Positions 29,395 through 37,393 of a stretch of DNA of 64,000 nucleotides are shown one piece after another. Location: NCBI RefSeq assembly GCF_000519005.1, contig NZ_JAER01000020.1:18617-82616 (forward strand), in the 5' to 3' direction. This DNA comes from Nocardioides sp. J54. GTDB taxonomy: Bacteria > Actinomycetota > Actinomycetes > Propionibacteriales > Nocardioidaceae. Numbering within the stretch: the first letter of the stretch is position 1; every line of letters begins with the position of its first letter. A program made the position numbers and the translations under genes. A model generated the notes under the pieces. The model was not told the origin of the DNA. It did no database searches and saw only the letters and a program-made list of their open reading frames with translations.

Positions 29395-29705
29395 ACTGAT
29401 GGCGCGAGCGCGTCGCTCGTCCCTCGCGCCACGCTGCCGCGCGCGCAGTTGCCTCGCGTAGGTGGTGCCGTCCGCCTGGCGGCAAGCCAGTCGGCGCGCG
29501 GCAAGTCGTGCCCCCTGCGCTCCGGTCGCTCCTTCGTCGCTCCCTCCGCTCCGGCGTTCACGATTCCCGCGATGGCCGACAGCCCCGGACCGGCCGGAGC
29601 TGGCTGGTCTGTCGACAGGTCGGTCCGCTGCGCGGTACCTGAGGACAGCTGGTCGGCACCTCAGGTGGAGGCCGGGCAGGGGCGCTGGTTCCTAGCGTTG
29701 CCGGC
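29395..29705. other. 311-base intergenic region, hairpins and no gene
   Basis: No convincing gene lies here; short open frames lack ribosome sites and protein-like composition. TGGCGCGAG (29400-29408) pairs with CTCGCGCCA (29423-29431) and may end gpsA transcription. The right part holds palindromes and the promoter of the D-alanine cassette. Confidence 0.6.
29609..29698 (+). promoter_or_regulatory. Control region of the D-alanine cassette
   Basis: It contains a palindrome CTGTCGACAG (29609-29618) and an inverted repeat ACCTGAGG (29637-29644) / CCTCAGGT (29659-29666), whose arm centres are 22 bases apart, about two helical turns. A -10 box TAGCGT (29693-29698) follows, seven bases before the first ATG. 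The inverted repeat is centred about 54 bases upstream of the expected start, a usual activator position, so it may be the site for the cassette's own response regulator. Confidence 0.5.
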
Positions 29706-30329
29706 ATGACGATCCTCCTGTCCGACCCCCGGGTCCGTGCCGTGCCCGTCGAGGAGTGCGGCGAGCCGCTGGTCCGGCTGCCGCACGACATCTCACCCGC
29801 CGGAGCCCTGGTCCGCAGCGGCCTCGCCGACCGCCTCGTGGCCGCCGACCGCCTGCTGCCGCGCGGCGTGCGGTTGCGCGTGGTGGAGGGGCACCGGCCC
29901 GTCGAGCAGCAGCGCGTGATCATCGCGTCGTACTCCGCCGAGCTGCGGGCGCTGCACCCCGACGCCGGGGACGACGTGCTGGAGCGGCTCACCAGCCGGT
30001 TCGTGTCGCCGGTGGACGTGGCCCCCCACGTGGCCGGGGCGGCCGTCGACCTGACCCTCGTCGACGTGTGCGGCGACGAGCTCGACCTGGGCACGCCGAT
30101 CGACGCGACGCCCGAGCAGAGCGACGGTCGCTGCTGGTTCTCCGCCGCGGGGATCGGCCAGGACGCCCGGGCACACCGCACGTTGCTCGCTCGCGTGCTC
30201 GGCTCGCAGGGGCTCGTGAACTACCCGACCGAGTGGTGGCACTGGAGCTGGGGCGACCGCTACTGGGCGCTCGTCACCGGCGCCCCGGCCTCGGTCTACG
30301 GGCCGGTCGCGCTGGCGGTGGCGGCATGA
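29706..30329 (+). CDS. VanX-like D-Ala-D-Ala dipeptidase (peptidase family M15)
   Basis: A 207-residue zinc peptidase of the VanX/DdpX type. Visible family signatures are the substrate-binding Arg in VVEGHRPVEQQR, the zinc motif H-x-x-G-x-A-x-D in HVAGAAVDLTLVD, the LDLGTPIDA segment, and the catalytic E-x-x-H in PTEWWHWSWGDRYW. Such enzymes split D-Ala-D-Ala, either to salvage cell-wall peptides or, in glycopeptide resistance, to remove the normal dipeptide. No signal peptide is visible, so it acts in the cytoplasm. The ATG lies seven bases after TAGCGT (leaderless). It overlaps alr by four bases. Confidence 0.88.
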   Translation: MTILLSDPRVRAVPVEECGEPLVRLPHDISPAGALVRSGLADRLVAADRLLPRGVRLRVVEGHRPVEQQRVIIASYSAELRALHPDAGDDVLERLTSRFVSPVDVAPHVAGAAVDLTLVDVCGDELDLGTPIDATPEQSDGRCWFSAAGIGQDARAHRTLLARVLGSQGLVNYPTEWWHWSWGDRYWALVTGAPASVYGPVALAVAA

Positions 30330-31471
30330 GCACGTCCGAGCTGACGGTTGACCTCGACGCGGTCGCCCGCAACACCCGCCTCCTGGCCGAGCGCGCCACC
30401 GGCGAGCTGATGGCCGTGGTGAAGGCCGACGGGTTCGGCCACGGTGCGGTCGACGTCGCCCGCACCGCCCTCGCCAACGGTGCGACCCGGCTGGGCGTCA
30501 CCAGCCTCGCTGAGGCCGTCTCCCTGCGGGAGGCCGGCATCGCGGCGCCGGTGCTGAGCTGGCTCAACCCCGTCGACGCCGACTTCGCCACCGCCGCGCG
30601 GCTGCGCGTCGACGTCGCCGTCCCGAGCCTCGAGCACCTCAGCGCGGTGTCGGTGGCCGCCGGCCGCACCGCCACGCGGCTGCGGGTCCACCTGCACGTC
30701 GACGCCGGCATGGCCCGCGACGGCGCGGAGCCGTCCGCGTGGGCGGCACTGTGCCGTGCCGCACGGCGCGGCGAGCAGTACGGCCGCATCGAGGTCGCCG
30801 GCGTGATGGGCCACCTCGGCTGCGCGGACGACCCCGCGGACCCGTGCAACGCCCGCGCCCGCACCCGCTTCGCCTGGGCCCTCGAGGTCGCCCGGTCCAC
30901 CGGGCTGCGCCCGCGCCAGCGCCACCTCGCGGCGACGGCGGCGACGCTCACCGACCCGCGCAGCCACCACACGATGAGCCGCGTGGGAGCCGGCCTCGTC
31001 GGCATCGACCCTTCCCGCACCACGCCGCTGGCGCCGGCGATGACGCTCACCGCGCCGCTGGTGCAGGTGCGCCGGGTCCGCGCCGGAACGCCCGTCGGCT
31101 ACGGCCACGCGCACCGGACCAGCCGCACGACGTACCTCGGCCTCGTGCCCCTCGGGTACGCCGACGGCCTGCCGCGCGTCGCGTCCGGCCGCGCCGAGGT
31201 GCTGGTCGGGGGAGTGCGTCGCCCGCTCGTCGGGCGGATCTCGATGGACCAGGCCGTCGTCGACCTCGGTGCGGACGGCGTGCCGGGCGTCGGCCCCGGG
31301 GCACCGGTGACGGTGTTCGGGCCCGGCGGCGCGGGGGAGCCGACCGTCGCGGAGTGGGCCGCGTGGTCGGGCACGATCGAGCACGAGCTGGTCACCGGCA
31401 TCGGCGCCCGGGTGCCGCGCCGCGTGCTCGCCGCGCGCCGCCTGCCGGAGCTGGCGGGGTGCTCGGCATGA
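30326..31471 (+). CDS. alr: Alanine racemase
   Basis: A 381-residue PLP enzyme of the alanine racemase fold. The PLP lysine is in MAVVKADGFGHG near residue 35, the catalytic Tyr in VPLGYADGLPR near residue 270, and the active-site GRISMDQAVVDLG is intact. Where many Alr proteins have an LYG triplet after R-x-G, this one has LVG (SRVGAGLVGIDP). It lacks the membrane domain of VanT serine racemases. It would supply D-Ala (possibly D-Ser) to the ligase encoded next. Four-base ATGA overlaps on both sides make it part of a coupled operon. Confidence 0.93.
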   Translation: MSTSELTVDLDAVARNTRLLAERATGELMAVVKADGFGHGAVDVARTALANGATRLGVTSLAEAVSLREAGIAAPVLSWLNPVDADFATAARLRVDVAVPSLEHLSAVSVAAGRTATRLRVHLHVDAGMARDGAEPSAWAALCRAARRGEQYGRIEVAGVMGHLGCADDPADPCNARARTRFAWALEVARSTGLRPRQRHLAATAATLTDPRSHHTMSRVGAGLVGIDPSRTTPLAPAMTLTAPLVQVRRVRAGTPVGYGHAHRTSRTTYLGLVPLGYADGLPRVASGRAEVLVGGVRRPLVGRISMDQAVVDLGADGVPGVGPGAPVTVFGPGGAGEPTVAEWAAWSGTIEHELVTGIGARVPRRVLAARRLPELAGCSA

Positions 31472-32424
31472 GCACCAGGACGAGCAGGACGAGGGTGGCC
31501 GTCATCGGCGGCGGCCAGAGCTGCGAGCACGAGGTCTCCCTCGCCTCGGCTGCGTCCGTCGCCGCGGCGCTGCCCGCGGACGAGTTCGAGGTGGTGCCGC
31601 TGACGATCGGCCGCGACGGCACGTGGCGCGACCGCGGCGGCCGGCCGATCGGCCTCAGCGGCGCGGCCCAGGTGCTGCGCGGCTGCGACGTCGTCTTCCC
31701 CGCCGTGCACGGCCCGCGCGGCGAGGACGGCGCCCTCGCCGCGCTGTGCGAGCTCGCCGGGCTGCCCTACGTCGGGTCCGGCGTCCGGCCCGGCGCCCTG
31801 GCGATGGACAAGTGGGCCACCAAGCTCGTCGCCGACGCCATCGGCATCGCCACCGCGCCGGGTGTCCTCGTCACCCGTGCCACGGCCGGGCACCTGCAGT
31901 GGACCCGGCCCGTCGTGGTCAAGCCGGTCGCGGCCGGCTCCAGCCAGGGCGTCAGCCTGGCCGAGCGACCCGAGGACCTCGGGCCCGCGCTCGAGGTCGC
32001 CCTCGCGCTCGACGACCGGGCGCTGGTCGAGGACGTCGTCGTCGGCCGGGAGGTCGACGTGGCGGTGCTGCGCCGGGCCGACGGAAGCCTGCTCGTGCCG
32101 CCCGCGCTGGAGATCGTGGCCGACGGCCTCTTCGACTACGACGCCAAGTACGGCGGGCACGCCGACTTCCGGGTCCCCGCCGCGCTCGAGGAGCGTGACG
32201 CCAAGGCGCTGGAGGACGCGGCGGTCCGGGTGTTCGAGGCGCTCGGTTGTGCCGGTGTCGCCCGTGTGGACTTCTTCCTCACCGAGGACGGCCCGGTGCT
32301 CAACGAGGTCAACACCATGCCCGGGATGACCGCCCACTCCCAGGCCCCGCGGATGTTCGAGGCCGCCGGGATGTCGTACCCGCAGCTCCTCGCCGAGCTG
32401 GTCCGCGCCGCGCTCGGGAGATGA
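31468..32424 (+). CDS. D-alanine--D-alanine ligase family protein, second copy
   Basis: A 318-residue ATP-grasp ligase, 56 residues shorter than the housekeeping Ddl at 35.5 kb. It keeps the key residues: Glu in GGGQSCEHEVSLASAASV, Ser in AAGSSQGVSL, the Lys-Tyr of the omega loop in LFDYDAKY, and FLTEDGPVLNEVNTMPGMT for metal binding. The Lys-Tyr pair argues against a VanA-type D-Ala-D-lactate ligase and fits D-Ala-D-Ala or D-Ala-D-Ser. The omega loop after AKY is short and unlike that of the housekeeping enzyme. It overlaps alr and the sensor kinase gene by four bases each. Confidence 0.9.
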   Translation: MSTRTSRTRVAVIGGGQSCEHEVSLASAASVAAALPADEFEVVPLTIGRDGTWRDRGGRPIGLSGAAQVLRGCDVVFPAVHGPRGEDGALAALCELAGLPYVGSGVRPGALAMDKWATKLVADAIGIATAPGVLVTRATAGHLQWTRPVVVKPVAAGSSQGVSLAERPEDLGPALEVALALDDRALVEDVVVGREVDVAVLRRADGSLLVPPALEIVADGLFDYDAKYGGHADFRVPAALEERDAKALEDAAVRVFEALGCAGVARVDFFLTEDGPVLNEVNTMPGMTAHSQAPRMFEAAGMSYPQLLAELVRAALGR

Positions 32425-33671
32425 GTGCGCAAGACTTGCGGGCGCACACCCCACCGAGAGCGCGAGGAGGTCCGGCGTTGGTCGACGTACGACGCTGGCT
32501 GCCCGACCTGCTCGCCGGGCTGGCCGTGCTGTTCCTCGGCATGGTCGAGGTCGGCCGCCGGCTCTTCGACGAGTCGCCCTGGGCGCCGGTCGTGCTGGTG
32601 ATCTGCGTCGCCCTCGCCGTCGGGCTGACCCGCCTGCTGCCCGGTGCCGCGCTGGCCGTCGCGTGGTTCGCCGGCGGGATGCAGGTGGTCACCGGCACCG
32701 ACCCGCTGCTGGTCGAGGCGCTGTTCGCGGTCGTCGCCTTCGGCTGCGCCCGGTGGGGGCGCCTCCCCACGGTGTGGCTCAGCGCCGTGTCGATCCCGGT
32801 CAGCGCGGCGGTCGCGGTCGTGTGGCTCACTCCGGAAGCCTTCTTCGAGGCGCTGCGCGTGCTCGGCGCGGAACAGCTCGCCGCCGACGCCTACGACCGC
32901 GGTCCCTACGAGTGGCGGGTCACGGCCGGCCTGCTCGGCATCGCCTTCCTGGTGCTGCCGTGGTGCATCGGCCTCGCCGTGCGCTTCGCGGTCCGGATGC
33001 AGGCCTCGAGGCGCTCGCAGGTCGCCGCCGAGGCCGAGCGCGACCAGGCCGAGGAGATCGCCCGCCTGCGCGAGGGCCAGGCCCAGCTCGCGCGCGACGT
33101 GCACGACGTGGTCGGCCACTCGCTGGCGGTGATCCTCGCCCAGGCCGAGTCGGCGCAGTACCTCGACGACAGCGACCCGGCCCGGCTCAAGGCCACGCTG
33201 GCCACCATCGCGACGTCCGCGCGCTCCTCGCTCGAGGACGTCCGGCAGGTGCTCGCCTCCACCGCCGGGCAGCAGGCGGCGGCGCCGCGGCAGGCGGACC
33301 TCGACAGCCTCGTCGACGGCGTGCGCGCGGGCGGCCACGAGGTGGTCGTCAGCGAGGTGGGCACCGCCCAGCCGCTGCCGCCCGAGCTCGAGGTCGTCGC
33401 GTTCCGGGTGCTGCAGGAGATGCTGACCAACGCGATCAAGCACGGCCGGCGCGACCTGCCGGTCCACGTCGAACGACACTGGGAGGGGGACCTGCGGATG
33501 GAGGTCCGCAACGCCGTGCCCGACGACGCTCCGCCGGCCGACGGCACCGGCCAGGGGCTCGACGGCATGCGCCGCCGGCTCGAGGCCGTCGGTGGCCACC
33601 TCGACGTGCGCCGCCGCGCCGACCCGCCGAGCTTCACCGCCACCGCCTGGGTCCCGGTGAGGGCGCGATGA
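32421..33671 (+). CDS. Sensor histidine kinase (HisKA_3 / NarX-DesK type)
   Basis: A 416-residue membrane kinase. The first 190 residues hold four to five hydrophobic segments with short loops and no large extracellular domain, so it may sense in or at the membrane. The phosphorylated His is in QLARDVHDVVGHSLAVIL, followed by a HATPase domain (LQEMLTNAIKHGRRDLPVHV; GTGQGLDGMRRRLEAVGGHL). The ATG overlaps the ligase stop by four bases; an in-frame TTG at 32478 with GGAGG before it is a real alternative. It pairs with the next gene. Confidence 0.9.
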   Translation: MSAQDLRAHTPPRARGGPALVDVRRWLPDLLAGLAVLFLGMVEVGRRLFDESPWAPVVLVICVALAVGLTRLLPGAALAVAWFAGGMQVVTGTDPLLVEALFAVVAFGCARWGRLPTVWLSAVSIPVSAAVAVVWLTPEAFFEALRVLGAEQLAADAYDRGPYEWRVTAGLLGIAFLVLPWCIGLAVRFAVRMQASRRSQVAAEAERDQAEEIARLREGQAQLARDVHDVVGHSLAVILAQAESAQYLDDSDPARLKATLATIATSARSSLEDVRQVLASTAGQQAAAPRQADLDSLVDGVRAGGHEVVVSEVGTAQPLPPELEVVAFRVLQEMLTNAIKHGRRDLPVHVERHWEGDLRMEVRNAVPDDAPPADGTGQGLDGMRRRLEAVGGHLDVRRRADPPSFTATAWVPVRAR

Positions 33672-34342
33672 CCGGTCCCGGCGAGCCGATCCGGGTGCTC
33701 CTGGTGGACGACCAGGAGCTCTTCCGCGAGGGCGTGCGCGTCATCATCGACGCCCAGGAGGGGATGGAGGTCGTCGGCGGTGCCGCCGACGGCATCGAGG
33801 CCGTCCGCCTCGTCGACGAGCTCCAGCCCGACGTGGTCCTGATGGACATCCGCATGCCGGAGATGGACGGCGTCGAGGCGACCCGGCAGATCTTCCTGCC
33901 CGACCGCGCGGCCCGCCGTGAGCGGCCGGTCCGCGTCGTCGTGCTGACGACCTTCAACCTCGACGACCGCGCCGCCACGGCGATCCGGTACGGCGCCAGC
34001 GGGTTCCTGCTCAAGGGCACCACCCCGCTGATGCTGCGCGACGCCATCCGCACCGTGCACGCGGGCAACGCCGTGCTCGCGCCGGCCGACCTGTCGACCC
34101 TGCTGGACGCGCAGTTCCGGGCGCCGGTGCAGCCGCCGTCGTCGTACCTCGCCCTGACGGAGAAGGAGCGCGAGGTGTTCGCCGCCGTCGCCCGCGGGCT
34201 GTCGAACCAGGAGATCGCCGGCCAGGTGTTCCTCAGCGAGTCGACGGTGAAGACCCACGTCGGCGCGATCCTGCGCAAGCTGGACCTGCGCGACCGCGTG
34301 CAGATCGTGGTCTTCGCCCACGAGCACGGGCTCGTGGACTGA
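33668..34342 (+). CDS. NarL/LuxR-family response regulator
   Basis: A 224-residue response regulator. The receiver domain has the acidic pair in LLVDDQELFREG, the phosphorylated Asp in DVVLMDIRMPEMDG, the Thr in VVVLTTFN and the Lys in GFLLKGT. The LuxR-type HTH is LTEKEREVFAAVARGLSNQE with FLSESTVKTHVGAILRKL. It overlaps the kinase gene by four bases and ends the five-gene coupled operon. By contrast, the Van regulators of known glycopeptide clusters are OmpR-type. The inverted repeat at 29637-29666 is a possible target. Confidence 0.93.
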   Translation: MTGPGEPIRVLLVDDQELFREGVRVIIDAQEGMEVVGGAADGIEAVRLVDELQPDVVLMDIRMPEMDGVEATRQIFLPDRAARRERPVRVVVLTTFNLDDRAATAIRYGASGFLLKGTTPLMLRDAIRTVHAGNAVLAPADLSTLLDAQFRAPVQPPSSYLALTEKEREVFAAVARGLSNQEIAGQVFLSESTVKTHVGAILRKLDLRDRVQIVVFAHEHGLVD

Positions 34343-34345
34343 CGC

Positions 34346-35425
34346 TCAGGCGTCGATCCGGTCCAGCGCCTGCACGAGGTCGTCCCAGAGGTCCTCGACG
34401 TCCTCGATGCCGACGGACAGCCGGACCAGGCCGTCGGGGATCGTCGGCGCCTCCATCTTCCACCGGCGGCGCCGCTCGAAGGTGGACTCGACGCCGCCGA
34501 GCGAGGTCGCGTGGACCCACAGCGAGGTCGCCCGGACCAGGAAGTCGCCGGCGTCGGCGCCGCCGGCGAGCACCGGCGCGACGATGGCGCCGAAGCCGGG
34601 GTAGCGGACCTCGGCGACGGCCGGGTGCTCCGCCAGGCGCCGGGCCAGCTCGGCCGCGTTGGCCTGCGCCCGCTCCAGGCGCACGTGCAGGGTGCGCAAG
34701 CCGCGTAGCGCGAGCCACACCTCGAAGGGGCCCGGCGTCGAGCCGGCGAGGCCGCGGCGGGCCTTGAGCGCGTCGTGCACCTCGTCGTCGTCCACCACGA
34801 TCGCGCCCATCAGCACGTCGCTGTGGCCGGCGATGTACTTCGTCGCCGAGTGCACGACGATGTCCGCGCCGTCGGCCAGCGGCTTCTGCAGCAGGGGAGT
34901 GGCGAAGGTGTTGTCGACCACGACGCGGATGCCGAGCTCGTGGGCGGCCGCGGCCAGCGCCGTGACGTCGCAGACCTCGAGCGCCGGGTTCGTCGGCGAC
35001 TCCAGCCACAGGAAGGCGCAGTCCTCGTCGTCCTGCATCGCCTGCACGACCGCTGCGGTGTCGGTGATGTCGACCAGGTTGGCGCGCAACCGGCCGCGGG
35101 ACTCCGCGTCGGCGAGGGCGGCGATGGTGCCGTTGTAGGCGTGCCGGGGCGCGATCACGCTGCTGCCCTGCCCGACCAGGTCCAGCAACGTGGTGACGGC
35201 TGCCATGCCGGAGGCGAAGGCCAGCGCACGACCGCCCTCGAGGGCGCCGAGCGCCTCCTCGAACGCGCTCCACGTCGGGTTCCCGAAGCGCGCGTACTCC
35301 AGCTCGCCCGTCGCGACGTAGGTCGACGTCATCGTGATCGGCACGTTGAGCGGCTGGTCGGGCTCGTGCGGCGGACGACCGGCGGTCACGGCGACGGTGG
35401 CGGGGCGCAGCGTGGAGGGGGACAT
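34346..35425 (-). CDS. Cystathionine gamma-synthase/lyase-type PLP enzyme
   Basis: A 359-residue Cys/Met-metabolism PLP enzyme. The PLP phosphate-binding segment is FASGMAAVTTLLDLVGQGSS, the PLP Asp is in GIRVVVDNTFATPLLQKPL, the Schiff-base Lys in VVHSATKYIAGHSDVLMG, and the C-terminal GVESTFERRRRWKM with LVRLSVGIEDVEDLWDDL is typical. Synthase and lyase cannot be told apart by eye. The ATG lies six bases after a minus-strand TACCTT box. It is divergent from ddl, with overlapping promoter boxes, and convergent with the response regulator, whose stop is only three bases from its own. Confidence 0.88.
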   Translation of the reverse strand: MSPSTLRPATVAVTAGRPPHEPDQPLNVPITMTSTYVATGELEYARFGNPTWSAFEEALGALEGGRALAFASGMAAVTTLLDLVGQGSSVIAPRHAYNGTIAALADAESRGRLRANLVDITDTAAVVQAMQDDEDCAFLWLESPTNPALEVCDVTALAAAAHELGIRVVVDNTFATPLLQKPLADGADIVVHSATKYIAGHSDVLMGAIVVDDDEVHDALKARRGLAGSTPGPFEVWLALRGLRTLHVRLERAQANAAELARRLAEHPAVAEVRYPGFGAIVAPVLAGGADAGDFLVRATSLWVHATSLGGVESTFERRRRWKMEAPTIPDGLVRLSVGIEDVEDLWDDLVQALDRIDA

Positions 35426-35431
35426 GCCCCA

Positions 35432-35441
35432 AAGGTAGGGT
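35432..35441. promoter_or_regulatory. Divergent promoters with overlapping -10 boxes
   Basis: AAGGTAGGGT contains TACCTT on the minus strand (35432-35437), six bases before the ATG at 35425, and TAGGGT on the plus strand (35436-35441), eight bases before the ATG at 35450. The two -10 boxes share two base pairs, so both promoters cannot be open at once. Confidence 0.55.
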
Positions 35442-35449
35442 CATCCGCG

Positions 35450-36574
35450 ATGAACGCACCCACTGGCCGCCGTGTCCGCGTCGCCGTCGTCTTCGGCGGC
35501 CGCTCCAGCGAGCACGCCATCTCCTGCGTCACCGCGGGCAGCGTGCTGCAGGCGATCGACCGTGACAAGTACGACGTGATCCCGATCGGCATCGCCACCG
35601 ACGGCCGCTGGGTGCTGGAGGCCGACGACCCCTCCCGGCACCGGATCACCGGCCCCGGGCAGCTGCCCTCGGTCGACGGTGACCGGGCCGCCGTGTCGCT
35701 GTCGCGCACGACCGCCGGCGCGGAGCTGGTCGTCAGCGAGGCGTCCGCGCCGCCGCGGGCGCTCGGGGAGGTCGACGTGGTCTTCCCGCTGCTGCACGGC
35801 CCCTGGGGTGAGGACGGCACCATCCAGGGCCTGCTCGAGATGAGCGACGTGCGCTACGTCGGCTCCGGCGTGCTCGCCTCGGCGCTGTGCATGGACAAGG
35901 CGTTCATGAAGGTCGCGCTGCAGGCGGCCGGCCTGCCGGTCATGCCCGGCACCACGACCACCGCGCGGGAGTGGGCCGACCAGCAGGTCGCGGTCCAGGC
36001 GCGCTGCGAGGAGCTCGGCTACCCGCTGTTCGTCAAGCCCGCCCGCGGCGGCTCCAGCATCGGCATCGCCAAGGTGCACGCCCGCGAGGAGCTCGCGGAC
36101 GCGGTCGAGGGCGCGCTCCAGCACGACCCGAAGGTGATCATCGAGGTCTCCGCCGAGGGCGCCCGCGAGATCGAGTGCGGCGTCCTGGAGGACCTCGACG
36201 GGTCCGTCGAGGTCAGCGTCCCCGCAGAGATCCGGATCACCGGCGACCACGAGTTCTACGACTTCGAGGCCAAGTACCTCCCCGAGGAGGCCACCCAGCT
36301 CGACGTGCCGGCCGTCCTCGACGAGGACACCCGGCTGCGGATGCAGGACCTCGCGGCGCAGGCGTTCCGCGTCGCCGGCTGCGAGGGCCTGGCCCGCGTC
36401 GACTTCTTCCTCATGCCCGACGGCTCGCTCGTGGTCAACGAGCTCAACACCATGCCCGGGTTCACGCCGCTGTCGATGTTCCCGCAGATGTGGGCCGCGA
36501 CGGGCGTGCCCTACGGCGAGCTCGTCGACCGCCTGCTGACGCTGGCGCTCAACCGGGGCACCGGCCTTCGCTGA
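35450..36574 (+). CDS. ddl: D-alanine--D-alanine ligase, housekeeping copy
   Basis: A 374-residue ATP-grasp enzyme joining two D-Ala for peptidoglycan. The N-terminal VVFGGRSSEHAISCVTAGSV is the form seen in mycobacterial Ddl; the omega loop HEFYDFEAKYLPEEATQLDV has the Lys-Tyr pair; the metal-binding VDFFLMPDGSLVVNELNTMP is intact. Synteny with thiL, DUF3515 and recG downstream matches M. tuberculosis ddlA. The start is ATG, eight bases after TAGGGT. The presence of this copy makes the cassette ligase at 31.5 kb an extra paralogue. Target of D-cycloserine in other species. Confidence 0.96.
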   Translation: MNAPTGRRVRVAVVFGGRSSEHAISCVTAGSVLQAIDRDKYDVIPIGIATDGRWVLEADDPSRHRITGPGQLPSVDGDRAAVSLSRTTAGAELVVSEASAPPRALGEVDVVFPLLHGPWGEDGTIQGLLEMSDVRYVGSGVLASALCMDKAFMKVALQAAGLPVMPGTTTTAREWADQQVAVQARCEELGYPLFVKPARGGSSIGIAKVHAREELADAVEGALQHDPKVIIEVSAEGAREIECGVLEDLDGSVEVSVPAEIRITGDHEFYDFEAKYLPEEATQLDVPAVLDEDTRLRMQDLAAQAFRVAGCEGLARVDFFLMPDGSLVVNELNTMPGFTPLSMFPQMWAATGVPYGELVDRLLTLALNRGTGLR

Positions 36575-36601
36575 CGCCGTGCCGGAGCTCGCGCCGAGAG
36601 G

Positions 36602-37084
36602 CTAGTCGCAGGCCTCGACGAGCGTGAGGTGCTCCTCGACCAGCGGCGCCAGCGCGGACATCACGGCCGCGCCCCCGCTGGGCCGGTAGTCCGCCGGCAC
36701 CACGACCTCGACCCGCGGCCGGTAGCCGGCCGCGGTGATGGTGAGGTCGAGCCCCTGGTCGTCGTACTGCTCGACGGGGATGAACCAGCCGACGCCGTTG
36801 GCCAGCTCGCACGAGGAGGCGAGGTCGAAGTCCTCCGGCTCCGCCACGCCGCACCGTACGACGACCGCCGGGTCGCCGAACGCCGCGGCGGGTGCGTCCG
36901 CGGGGTCGATCTCCACCCGCTCCTGCTCGGCCAGGGTGTCCGGCAGGTCCGCGGTGAACGCGTCACAGGTGGCGCGGTCGGCGTCGGTCATCGACGGGAC
37001 GTCGACCTCCACGGGACCGCCGCACGCGGCGAGCGCGGGGGAGAGCGCCAGCAGCGACAGGAGCGCCGCCGCAGGGCGTGGCAC
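36602..37084 (-). CDS. DUF3515 lipoprotein
   Basis: A 160-residue conserved actinobacterial protein of unknown function (DUF3515). The N-terminus is a lipoprotein signal with lipobox SPALAACGG, Cys at residue 21, so the mature protein is anchored outside the membrane. Conserved parts are SMTDADRATCDAFTADLPDT, VVVRCGVAEPEDF and GVGWFIPVEQ. The GTG start lies two bases after the stop of the upstream Lrp-like gene, so they form an operon. It converges with ddl, an arrangement also seen around Rv2980 in M. tuberculosis. Confidence 0.87.
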   Translation of the reverse strand: MPRPAAALLSLLALSPALAACGGPVEVDVPSMTDADRATCDAFTADLPDTLAEQERVEIDPADAPAAAFGDPAVVVRCGVAEPEDFDLASSCELANGVGWFIPVEQYDDQGLDLTITAAGYRPRVEVVVPADYRPSGGAAVMSALAPLVEEHLTLVEACD

Positions 37085-37086
37085 GG

Positions 37087-37323
37087 TCAGATGTGGACGA
37101 CCGGGCAGGTCAGGGTGCGGGTGATGCCCTCGAGGTTCTGCACCTTCGAGACGACCAGCTTGCCGAGCTCGTCGACGTTGCGGGCCTCGGCGCGGACGAT
37201 CACGTCGTAGGGGCCGGTGACGTCCTCGGCCAGGGTGACGCCCTTGATGTTGCCGACCTCGCGCGCGACCTCCGCAGCCTTGCCGACGTCGGTCTGGATG
37301 AGGATGTAGGCCTGAACCACCAT
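37087..37323 (-). CDS. Stand-alone Lrp/AsnC ligand-binding (RAM) domain protein
   Basis: A 78-residue protein consisting only of the effector-binding alpha-beta domain of Lrp/AsnC regulators (VVQAYILIQTDVGKAAEVAR; GPYDVIVRAEARNVDELGKL). It has no DNA-binding domain. Such proteins may bind amino acids or form mixed oligomers with full Lrp regulators. The ATG has GGGGG upstream. It is the first gene of a two-gene operon with the DUF3515 lipoprotein and is divergent from thiL. Confidence 0.88.
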   Translation of the reverse strand: MVVQAYILIQTDVGKAAEVAREVGNIKGVTLAEDVTGPYDVIVRAEARNVDELGKLVVSKVQNLEGITRTLTCPVVHI

Positions 37324-37393
37324 GGGTCACGCCCCCTTCGTTGGATGGTCGGGTGGGAACGCCTCAACCTACCGCGATCCGGCGCGACACCGA

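Noticed and set aside
29449..29709. Short open frames in the gap after gpsA
   Set aside because: They have Ser/Arg-rich composition, no ribosome site, and overlap palindromes and the promoter of the next operon.
29706..34342. Classical vanHAX glycopeptide resistance cluster
   Set aside because: There is no vanH lactate dehydrogenase, the ligase has the Lys-Tyr omega loop of D-Ala/D-Ser enzymes rather than VanA type, and the regulators are not of the VanRS class.
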